Shown here one piece after another: positions 55,997 to 64,000 of a stretch of 64,000 nt of DNA. Each line of letters begins with the position of its first letter. The stretch's first letter is position 1. This stretch comes from Podospora comata. Its lineage: Eukaryota; Ascomycota; Sordariomycetes; Sordariales; Podosporaceae. Position numbers and translations under genes: made by a program. The notes beneath the pieces were generated by a model. The model had not been told where the DNA came from and made no database searches. It saw only the letters and a list, made by a program, of their open reading frames with translations. Location of the stretch: NCBI GenBank assembly GCA_017354895.1, contig CP071493.1:2480001-2544000 (forward strand), given 5' to 3'.

Positions 55997-57059
55997 TTAA
56001 TACTCCCCAGGTGCACCGTTGTGGCCTGGCTGAGCTCCGTAGATGTTGTAGCCTTGAGCATCAGCGCCCTCTGGCTGGCCTCCGAGATCACCACCGGCAA
56101 AGCCGCCGCCAGGATTCGACTGGCCTGGCGCACCGTAACCCTGGCTGTTTGGTCTGTTTTGTTGGCCGTCGCGGTTTGATGTCGACTGCTGCTGTGGTTG
56201 AAAAAAGGCACGGTAAGTAACGGCTCACACTGCAATCAAGTGGCTCTCGAGCAGGAAACCCACCTCTCTGTACTTGGACAAGTAAATCTTGAGTGCTTCG
56301 GCGTAGTTCTCAAACCCAAGAGACGTCATGGCAAACAGAATATCCTCGCCGTTCACCGTCTTCCTTTTCTCTTGGTGGCATTTTTCCGAAGCTGTGTGTG
56401 ATAGGTCAGTTCCAACTGAACTGAACCACATCCTCATGTATGTCTCATGGACCGGTGGCAGGCTTACCCTCACTTGTAATGAACGAGATGAACTCGCTAA
56501 CGCACTCTTGCATGCACTCCTTCGCCTCCTTAGCTATTTTGGCATTCTCGGGGAGCGCATTCTTCATGATGCGGGCGACTGGTGCAAAGTTTCGTATGTT
56601 AGCATCGTATATATCAGCCTTGTCCGTCTTGGACGACGACGAGGAGGCGCGAGGCGCTTCGGGCGACTCGGGCGGCGAATCGCTAGACATATAGCCGTCG
56701 GGGGGGAGGAGGGGCGGCTGTCTCTGATAGGCAGGGCAGAAGCGACGCCAGTCAAGGAGGGGATCCTGTCGCCATGCAAGCGTGCGAAGCTTGAATGGGA
56801 GAGGTCCACGACAAGCGCAACATGCGAATCATGGCGAAGGGGGGAGGGGAAGCAGCAGAGAAGCTCAGAGAAGCAGCTTCGAAGGAAATATTGACTTACC
56901 ATTGGCTATGGGTAACCATCTGTCTTGCTCTTTAACATCAAACTCATAGGCGTGGCCGCTCGAGAGTGGGTCCTGAGGGTCGTTCATTTGTGCTTCGTCC
57001 TCGGGTGACGGTGCACCATGTTCAACGTCCTTTGAATTGGATTGGGGGGAGTCGGACAT
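55997..57059 (-). CDS. HAP3: CCAAT-binding factor subunit HAP3/NF-YB
   Basis: Histone-fold subunit of the heterotrimeric CCAAT-binding complex (HAP2/3/5), a global transcription regulator. Exon 1 is 57059-56900, intron 1 56899-56579, exon 2 56578-56468, exon 3 56391-56264, exon 4 56191-55997; 197 residues. The joins rebuild the diagnostic core [25 protein letters not shown]-type [20 protein letters not shown] and [20 protein letters not shown], then [14 protein letters not shown]. The C-terminus is a Gln/Gly/Asn-rich tail ending HNGAPGEY. Intron 1 is unusually long (321 nt) with a CTAAC branch site, and it holds an ATG at 56690 that reads in frame into exon 2. Splicing it is needed to restore the DNA-contacting start of the histone fold. 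Confidence 0.95.
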
Positions 57060-57836
57060 ATTTGGCTACCTGCAGCGGCTGCTGACTTCTTGTAAATTCC
57101 TTGGACTGCCAGCTCGCACAGGTGGAATAGAGTAAGGTGATGTGTCGTTGGACACGTTGCAGGGTGGTAAGGCAAGAGACCCTCTCGGCTTGCGGCTTAA
57201 CCTGCAACAGACTTGCGTCAAGCGGTACCTCTCCGCGCGTCACCCCAGGCCAGGCTTACTTCCTACAGGTTTTCCCTGCCCGATCTTCAGGCTGTAACGG
57301 AAGCCTGGGAGGCGGGGGGGCGCTGTCGAGACGGTGGTGGGGTGGAGGACGGGGGAAGGGGGGCAAAGAGGGGGTGAGGCGGGGGGGCGATGACCAGATG
57401 ACAGCCGGCAACAGGAGCCCGGGATGATACTGAGAGCAAGCCCGAGAGAAGGGAAAACGGCGTCGGCCGGAGACGGCGGCAGACGGACACAAGGATGGGA
57501 TAAGTTTTCCTGGCGGGTCCTACCAAGAAACGGCCCTCTCTCCTCTAGCGCAAGTCACAGTTGGATGGAGCCTTCTGCACAGGAAGCTGCCGTGATGTAG
57601 GCAGAGTGCTAGTCTTTCCGTGTGGCCGGGTTTGACTACAGATGTTCTCCGTGGTGGTTGTGCGCGCAGGCAGTGTCTCTCTGTGCTATGTGCTATGGAG
57701 TCGCGGTTACACCAAATGGCGATGCGATGGCAGTGGTTGGCTGCTGCGGTGTCGGCACCGGACAGGATAGATTGTTGCGTGCCTCGTGGGATGAGTGCTT
57801 CTGCAGAGTCGCGTTAGAAAGCGGTGCGTGCCCGGG

Positions 57837-57867
57837 GAGGAGGAGAGGAGAGGAGAGGAGAGGAGAG
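57837..57867. repeat. (GGAGA)n pentamer repeat
   Basis: About six tandem copies of ggaga in the intergenic region upstream of HAP3. Confidence 0.8.
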
Positions 57868-58456
57868 TGGATGGACGAGGGCGAAGGCTTCGGTGACGGG
57901 GACGCGATGCGCTGCACTGCGCTGCGATGCCATGCCATGCCATGCGAACACGGGGTACGGATAGATACGTACCCAAGGTTACGCCGTGATACTTGCTGCT
58001 GTCTACTAATTAACCGGGGCTGTTTGCAACTAGCTCGGGGCGCGGTGGTTTCCTAATGGTGGTGTCTGAGTTGGCTGTAGGGTCGAGAAGTCTTCGCCTT
58101 GGGTACGGTGATGCATGGAAAACTGGATGCAAGAGGGCTGCAGCACGCGTGGGGTTCGGTTGTGGGAGGAACAACCTGAAGGTCGGGTGAAAAGAGGGAA
58201 TGTGGAATGCGGGTGAGGCGGGTCCTCCAAGCGAGAGCCACCCCGGTCAGCCCCAACACCCCCAGCACCATGACAACAAGCTCCATCGCCAAGAAGCCAC
58301 CATTATCAACCACACGTCTGCCAAACGCCCGCCCGCAGCAACAAGTACCGGCTCTCTACTCTCCGTTGTTGATAGAGATACAGAATACTAATCTCTTTGC
58401 AATATGCTCGTGTTCGGTCTGCGGGATGTAGGGATTCAATACGACCTATGTACTGC

Positions 58457-58481
58457 AGCAAGCAAGCAAGCAAGCAAGCAA
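58457..58481. repeat. (AGCA)n tetranucleotide repeat
   Basis: About six tandem copies of agca (aagcaagcaagc...). Confidence 0.8.
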
Positions 58482-59494
58482 TAGTCCTGCCGCAACACAG
58501 ACTTGTTGCTGCTGCTCCATTTCCCACTTTCCCAGCCCGTCAAGAGCGGTGAAAATCAGCAGTGTAGTCCATTTGCTCATCCTGGAGCTGATGGGACCCA
58601 GGCCGCATAGTTCCTTGGTTTTCCCAATCCCATCACAAATACACTCACATCTCTCGGTCAAAGATCTGTAACATGCGGTCATGCCGTGGGTTCTACTGTC
58701 GCCAAGGGTTCTCTTGGCGCAGCGTGGGTTGGAAGATCAGGGTGTGGTGTACGCTCCCAGCTCTTGATTCGACAATGGCTGTTGTCACAAGTAAACACCT
58801 AGGCAGGAACGGAACGGGGGGGGGACGACGGGAGCCTGATGGGGCCGAGATGGCGGCTTTGGGCCGAAAGGCTGGGTTGACGTTGTGAGACTGCGAATGA
58901 CTGGCCTGTATTTCTCCGGCCGTCCTGGAAGCAACACCGGAATCCTCAGCGAGGCTGGGAACTTCATTAGTGGTCCAAAATGAATGATTTGTGAGCCAAT
59001 AACAGTCCAGAGTTTCAACTGGCGCATTTCATTGGAAGGAAATGTTTGTTTTAGAACTGTGAGTATCCTTACTGGCCAGATGACAAGCCGTGACATGATT
59101 AATCGCGAGGGGGGGCTGGGTGGACTGACAATCACCACCGCAACATAGAAAACGCGGGTGTGTCAGATCATACTTCCGTTTCGAAGGATGACGGCCACAC
59201 CTGCTCTAGACAGACAAGTTTAAGCAGGTTTGGGCATGGCTGTGTGAATATTGACATATATGCTGGCCCACCCAGGTCGAGTAGTTGAGCCCCACACCAT
59301 CAATGCTGATGCCAATCCCATCGCAGCCCAACCGTTTCTCAAGGCTCCCCGCAGCGCCGGTTGGGCAGCCCAAACCCACCCCCGCCACGGGGCTGCAGTC
59401 CCGAGAGCAAAGGCATTTGTACAACTCATCACCACACCCTCCGGGGAACATGAAGTTTGATGTTTAGGGTGTCATCAAGCTGTGGTCATATTTC

Positions 59495-59514
59495 TTTTTT
59501 TTTTTTTTTTTTTT
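59495..59514. repeat. T20 homopolymer
   Basis: Twenty consecutive T, about 180 bp beyond the prefoldin 2 stop codon. Confidence 0.85.
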
Positions 59515-59690
59515 GATCAATATGATCTCACAAGGCTCTTGAGGTGTCTTGCCAGAGGGGCGACCTCAGGAGCTTGCCATTGCGTGCCGTGTCGTCAAGC
59601 CCTTCATCCTTCGAGGACTCCTGATGACATGGCAGGTTCCTGGTGTGTATACGACTGCACGGTAGTCCTTTACCTCATCACTTGAGTGAC

Positions 59691-60268
59691 TCATGACTGT
59701 ACCACTTGGACGTTGTTCTTTTTCTGTTAGGAGGTTAGCGAGAGTGATCATATGAGACTTCACTGAATTCACATACCTTCCACTTCTCCAGCTCATCTTG
59801 TTTGGTCTTGTACTGCTTGACCAAGTCGTCCAATACCTTCTTCAACCCCTCCGCGTTTGTTTGCAGCGCAGGGATCACATCCTTGACGGTCCGTTCCACC
59901 AGCACTCCGTTGATCATGCGAAAGCATTTGCGATCCTCTGGGAGTGGTTGCAAAGTTTCGAGAACAAGTCTATATTCAGGGTGTTGGGTATTAGTGACTA
60001 AGCGGTGAGGACATCGTTTGAAGCGGTGTGGTGATGTGACGCAGGTCCTGAAATAGATCGCCAGAGAAAAAGTTCTCACTTGTGTTCTTCAGCTTCTTGC
60101 TCGACATCACCGATTTTCTGCGCAATTTGCTGCAGGGTGTTCTTGTAAGTGCTGTACTGAACTTGGAGGTCTGGCAGGAGTTGAGTCAGTTGCCATTCTT
60201 AGCTTATGGTAGATTCAAGGCCTAAACTTGCCTTGTTGCCTCTTGGCTGGAGCTGCTTGTGTCGCCAT
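59691..60268 (-). CDS. GIM4: Prefoldin subunit 2 (GIM4)
   Basis: Beta-type subunit of the hexameric prefoldin co-chaperone, which hands nascent actin and tubulin to CCT in the cytosol. Exon 1 is 60268-60232, intron 1 60231-60171, exon 2 60170-60080, intron 2 60079-59970 (GTGAGA...AATATAG), exon 3 59969-59777, intron 3 59776-59724 (GTATGT...CTAACAG), exon 4 59723-59691; 117 residues. Intron 1 is GC-AG: exon CAACAAG then GCAAGTTTAG...TGCCAG. The nearby GT would break the frame, whereas the GC donor gives KRQQDLQVQYSTYKNTLQQI. The central hairpin has the diagnostic EDRKCFRMINGVLVERTVKD between two coiled-coil helices. It shares a 296-bp divergent promoter with CMC2. Confidence 0.93.
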
Positions 60269-60564
60269 GATGAAGTCGGGATCTGAATATCACAGCTTCG
60301 GAGCCAAAGTTTTGATATTGGATGCGGTTGAGAAGTCGAGACGGGTGATTGGGAGATCGACTGCCCTATGAGATCCATGCAATTGATCCTGGAGCCTGGG
60401 CCCGCTTGAACTCAGGCAGATCCACTGACAAATGGCCCGAGCTTTCAAACCTTGAATTGATTTAGAAAGACATCCAGAAATCGACGCTGGCTTCTCAACT
60501 ACATCGTACAAGCACACTTCATTGGCGCAAACGAAGGACTATTGCAGCACAAACAACAGTCACA
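60269..60564. promoter_or_regulatory. Bidirectional promoter, prefoldin 2 / CMC2
   Basis: Only 296 bp separate the two divergent start codons, so both promoters and leaders must fit here. No TATA box is obvious. Confidence 0.65.
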
Positions 60565-60866
60565 ATGCATCCTCTTCTCCATACCAAAGACAACGTCGGT
60601 AGGTTCTCCTGATCTAGCGTCATTTTCCATCTTGGCTGAAGCGTCTTTCCCTCGCAGCGTGCAAAGACTTGATGATCGCACTCGAACAATGCCATATGCG
60701 GGGCTTCCTTTGGAAATCCATGGGCATGTGCAATGACGCCAAGGAGGAGCTCTCTGCCTGCCTGAGGGCAGAACGGTGGAAGACTCAGAGCTTCAACCGA
60801 AGTGGTGTTGCCGACAAAAAGGACAAGATTCGGCAAGCCTGGAAGGACGTCGACGAAAACTCATAA
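60565..60866 (+). CDS. CMC2: Cytochrome c oxidase biogenesis protein CMC2 (twin CX9C)
   Basis: Small protein of the mitochondrial intermembrane space, imported by the Mia40 relay and needed for cytochrome oxidase assembly. Exon 1 is 60565-60598, the intron 60599-60657 (GTAGGT...CTCGCAG), exon 2 60658-60866; 80 residues. The start MHPLLHTKDN is typical of CMC2. Two CX9C motifs are intact: CKDLMIALEQC (first Cys completed just after the splice) and CNDAKEELSAC, separated by HMRGFLWKSMGM. No cleavable presequence is present, as expected. It converges with the TMEM14-like gene. Confidence 0.92.
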
Positions 60867-61145
60867 ACTCTACAGCAAATCGACCCTCGAACCGAATGAC
60901 AGTCACAGGCTCCCGACCGTCGATTTGAGAACAAGAACTGCGGCACCCACCAGCCCCAGCTCCGGAGGGAACACATCGCATCACAAGCGTTAGAGATGCG
61001 GACCATTGTGCGATACGAACAACACTTGCGGTCTGTATAACATGGCTATAGAAGGACACTCTCCACACAAGAAATTGGGTTGTACATAAGGTTATTCTTG
61101 TTATTTTTGGCACGCCTTTCCGACTACCCCTTTTCAACCCCCTTT

Positions 61146-61578
61146 TTACAAAGTGCGACGGAACGCGTCACCGAAAGTAATCAAGCCGTATGTCGCAAAG
61201 AGCGACAACATGACGGGAACGGGCTTCCGGAGTCTGATCGCACGAGGAATCGAAGCGCCGCCGAGGACGACGGAAGCTAGGAGAGCGAGCTCCAAGCCCA
61301 AAGGCTGGCCGTTCTGGAGGCGGTAACCACCAAGACCATCTGGGCATTACGGCGTCAGCAACCGGTTGCCTTGCCAGGCTGAAGAAACAATCAACTTACA
61401 CAAAAGACCGACAGCAGTGCCCGCGGCAACGCTAGGGACAGATTTCGTCTTGACGTATCCGATGGTGCCGCCGACAGCTGTCAAAGCCGAGAGAACGTAG
61501 GCGGGAAACTCGAGACCCTACCGACCCAGTCAACAAATGCGCAAGGCCGCAGATTATTCCACACTATCTCCGTACCAT
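61146..61578 (-). CDS. TMEM14-family small membrane protein
   Basis: A 104-residue, four-helix membrane protein of the Tmem14 family, whose animal members sit in mitochondrial or ER membranes. Exons are 61578-61576, 61517-61400 and 61339-61146; introns are 61575-61518 (GTACGG...CGGTAG) and 61399-61340 (GTAAGT...TGCCCAG). The first coding exon is the ATG alone; no other in-frame ATG precedes the conserved sequence in exon 2 (GLEFPAYVLSALTAVGGTIG). Family features are YVKTKSVPSVAAG, LLYGLGGYRLQNGQ and IPRAIRLRKPVPVMLSLFA. The protein ends at a TAA at 61148-61146. The family is recognised with good confidence; the exact function is unknown. Confidence 0.85.
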
Positions 61579-62091
61579 CTTTTGTGAGTTTTGGATGATG
61601 TATTTGTTGTGACTGGTGCTGTGTCGTTTGTTTTATGTGTCGCTATTCAGAAGGCTTCGGAACTCTTGGGAAGTCCGCCGCATCCATGGAAGCTGTCCAG
61701 AGTTGACGGAACGAGCCGAGGCCAGAGAGGTGGGGCGCTCCAAGCTTCCATTTCGTCATGCTGAAAGGGACTTGTTTTCCGCTTGGGTTTACGTTACAGC
61801 CGAGGTAACCCTTAACATTTATTGAAATCTCGAAACCAAGAACGGTGCTTTACTCTGCTCTGCGATCAATTCTGAAGTTCGAACATCAAGATTAATTCCC
61901 CTCTGTCTACTCTTCTTTTTGAGTTATTCTATATCAGACCGATATATAGCCCGTCAGTTTTCCAAAACGGAAGAGGGTGCGAACAAGACATCTACAAGTT
62001 ACCCCACAAAGACAGAAATCTTTTTCCGAACCACCATCGGCTAAACTTCAATACTATTTCCGCATAGAAACTTCAACAAATCATCCCAATA
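61579..62091. other. Intergenic, TMEM14 promoter to tRNA-Arg
   Basis: About 510 bp with no supported gene. It should contain the promoter and leader of the TMEM14-like gene. Confidence 0.5.
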
Positions 62092-62175
62092 GGTCCGCTG
62101 GCGTAATGGCAGCGCGTCTGACTACGATTCTATCAGTTAATCAGGAGGTTCCAGGTTCGACCCCTGGGCGGATCG
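62092..62175 (+). tRNA. tRNA-Arg(ACG) with a 12-nt intron
   Basis: Acceptor strands GGTCCGC and GCGGATC pair (one G-T), discriminator G at 62175. The anticodon stem TCTGA/TCAGG encloses a loop with anticodon ACG, followed one base later by a 12-nt intron (about TTCTATCAGTTA). The T arm is CCAGG-TTCGACC-CCTGG. ACG is read as ICG and decodes CGU/CGC/CGA. Confidence 0.94.
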
Positions 62176-62176
62176 A

Positions 62177-62181
62177 TTTTT
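62177..62181 (+). terminator. Pol III T5 terminator after tRNA-Arg
   Basis: Five T directly after the tRNA, with a second T5 run at 62186-62190. Confidence 0.8.
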
Positions 62182-63098
62182 GTGGTTTTTGATCTTCCAC
62201 ACCAAATCACTCTATGGACAGACTTATTCACCCTTGAATTTCATTTTGCCAGTCGAGAACACAGCTTGGACTACTACGCTGGTGGATGAATTGTACCTCA
62301 CATGTTTCAGAGAAGAAAAGTAAAAATGGTGGTGGTAGTAGTAAAGTAGAATAGCTAACTGCCTAAAATCATCTCGCTCGTTATATTCTTAATTGTTTCT
62401 CGTTTCCTGCCTGTTGTCGTCATCGACATTACTTTCCTCCCTAGCTATATATCATCCCCCCCTCCACCCACCTCCCTCACCATATCCTCATCCTAACACC
62501 AAGAAGATTTCCAAGCAAGTCAACACACCTATACCTCCACATACATCATCCGTTCAAAGCACACAGACATTCATGCACCAACACACACACCAAAGAACAT
62601 TTTCTACTAGCCAAAAAATCGTGTTTGTGAGGGGAGGTATCACATGCAACAAAACAAAAACAATGAAACACAAGTAACAAGCAAGCCAATATGAGGAAGC
62701 AAAACTAAAAGCGCACGCAACAAAACCAAACACAGAAAAATGGAAATACATAAAAAAAACAAAAAAGACATGAAACCCCCGATTCCAGAAAAACCCCTTT
62801 CAACCCCTTTCAAAAAGAAAAAATGTGCCCCAATGTTACCCAAAACCATGAGATACCGAAAGCCCAAAACCACACACAAACGCATACCTACTCAGCCCCC
62901 ACATCAACCCCCACATCACCCCCCCTTCCCTCCCTTGGCCCTTTGTTTGCTTTTTTCCCCTTCAGAAATACCTCATGCTCGCCCTGAAAGACAATAGCTA
63001 GAGTATACCGCTCTTTGCTCCTCAAAAAAATCGATGGAAAAAGTGCCTCAAAACATATTGAAAATGAAACCCCCAGAATCCAAACCCATCAAAAAACA
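62182..63098. other. Intergenic, 3' flank of the hybrid histidine kinase
   Basis: About 900 bp, A-rich on the + strand (T-rich in the sense of the kinase), as for a long 3' UTR. No supported gene. Confidence 0.5.
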
Positions 63099-64000
63099 CT
63101 ACTTCTGTCCCCTAGGCGCAATAGTGCTATGATGGTGAATATTCGGCTCCGACAGACTAGTACTCGACCTCCCAACCCCTCCCTTCAAGGGGTCCTCCGC
63201 ATCAGCAGTGACAATGCTCGGGCTCTCCAGTCCCGCCGTCAGCGCCTCCGAGGCCGTCATCCCCCTCGTTGCCGCCAGGCTCGGCCTCACATGAGAAGCA
63301 GCCGAGATCGCCGCCGCCGCCGCCGCGCCCGCGTTGCTGCTGGCATTCTGCTGGTACGCATTCAGCGCGGCATTGTCCCTCCGACCCCCCGTCACCGCGT
63401 CCGCCGCCCTGGCGAGCTCCCGCTCTCTGTTCTTCTCCAGGAGCTGGCCGCCGAGCGTGGCGCACTTGAGGATGGTCTGGATGAGGTGGTTTTGCTGGAG
63501 GGGCTTGGAGAGGTACTCGTCCATCTGGGCCTGGATGCACTTTTCTCTGTCGCCCATCATGGCGTGCGCCGTCAGGGCGATGATGGGGGTGCGCTGGCTG
63601 CCTAGGCTGCGCTCGTACTCGCGGATCTTGGATGTGGCTTCGAATCCACCCTGTTGTAAATCGTTAGCTAGAGTCTCCACAAACGTTGCGAGTTGAAAAG
63701 GGGCGACATACCATGATAGGCATCTGAACATCCATCAAGATGACATCAAACTTCTTCCTCTTGACAGCCTCAACAGCTTCCTCGCCGTTCCCAACCACGG
63801 TAACCACATGATGGTACTTCTCCAGGATCTTGACCGCAAGCCTCTGGTTGACCGTGTTGTCTTCCGCCAACAGAATCTCGAACGAGCGGGTGTTATCCGC
63901 CAGCGAGGGTGTCGCGCGGTTTTCCAAGGCAGGCACCATGCCGTTGCCGAGATCAATCAGCTGGCATGGCGTGGTCATGTACGACGTAATGCCCAGATCA
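63099..64000 (-). CDS. nik-1: Group III hybrid histidine kinase NIK1/OS-1, C-terminal part (5' part outside the window)
   Basis: C-terminal end of the osmosensing hybrid kinase that feeds the HOG MAP-kinase pathway and is the target of phenylpyrrole and dicarboximide fungicides. Visible are an exon 64000-63712, an intron 63711-63651 (GTATGT...CAACAG) and the last exon 63650-63099. Together they encode the receiver domain: acidic pair AEDN in ILLAEDNTVNQRLAV, phospho-acceptor Asp in VILMDVQMPIM, then GGFEATSKIREYERSLG across the splice, Thr in IIALTAHAMMGD and Lys in YLSKPLQQNH. The tail is variable, Ala/Ser-rich, ending HHHSTIAPRGQK. Upstream DLGITSYMTTPCQLIDLGNG is the typical linker. HAMP repeats and the kinase core should lie beyond position 64000. 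Confidence 0.93.

Larger units (their letters stand above)
57060..59690. other. 2.6-kb intergenic region with simple repeats
   Basis: The HAP3-proximal part should be its promoter. No gene is supported. It holds (GGAGA)n at 57837-57867, a short CCATG repeat at about 57929-57945, (AGCA)n at about 58457-58481 and a T20 run at 59495-59514. Confidence 0.5.

Overview
The window is nuclear DNA of a filamentous ascomycete, most likely a sordariomycete close to the Sordariales. The evidence is short GT-AG introns (about 50-110 nt) with CTAAC/CTGAC-type branch sites, many genes with fungal-only architectures (group III hybrid histidine kinase, WSC-domain copper radical oxidase, Goodbye-NACHT receptor), a dispersed 5S rRNA gene outside any rDNA array, and intron-bearing tRNA genes. 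No virus-like element, CRISPR array or intact transposon was recognised. Gene models were read by eye, with splice phases checked codon by codon; no transcript or database search supports them.

Layout. 1-16.7 kb is compact and mostly housekeeping: 3' truncated amino acid permease (-), GH47 alpha-mannosidase (-), ATG10 (+), U2 snRNP B'' (-), Arp2/3 subunit ARPC1 (+), a Ser/Pro-rich orphan (+), Polo kinase (-), OPA3-like protein (+). 17-23 kb is accessory: a small orphan gene (+) and a decayed Goodbye-NACHT-TPR receptor (+) with several stops and frame changes. 23-26.8 kb has no supported gene and leads into a small four-helix membrane protein gene (+), perhaps PRO41/NoxD. 29-38.5 kb holds an Rtc3/SBDS-like protein (-), a Rho GEF (-), proteasome chaperone NAS2 (+) and Ran GTPase (+). 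39.7-43.2 kb is a secreted five-WSC copper radical oxidase (-). 43.2-49.1 kb is a gene desert, ended by a 5S rRNA gene and a tRNA-Lys. 50-57 kb carries a bZIP regulator (-), RRN3 (-) and HAP3/NF-YB (-). 59.7-61.6 kb is a tight set of small genes: prefoldin 2 (-), CMC2 (+), TMEM14-like (-). A tRNA-Arg follows, and the right edge holds the 3' end of the NIK1/OS-1 osmosensing kinase (-).

Most neighbours do unrelated jobs and no biosynthetic cluster is evident. Points of interest are the broken NLR, two well-supported and one probable GC-AG introns, a coding exon consisting only of ATG, an alternative start inside HAP3 intron 1, and a bZIP gene whose two conserved halves do not rejoin in frame through any GT-AG intron I can find.
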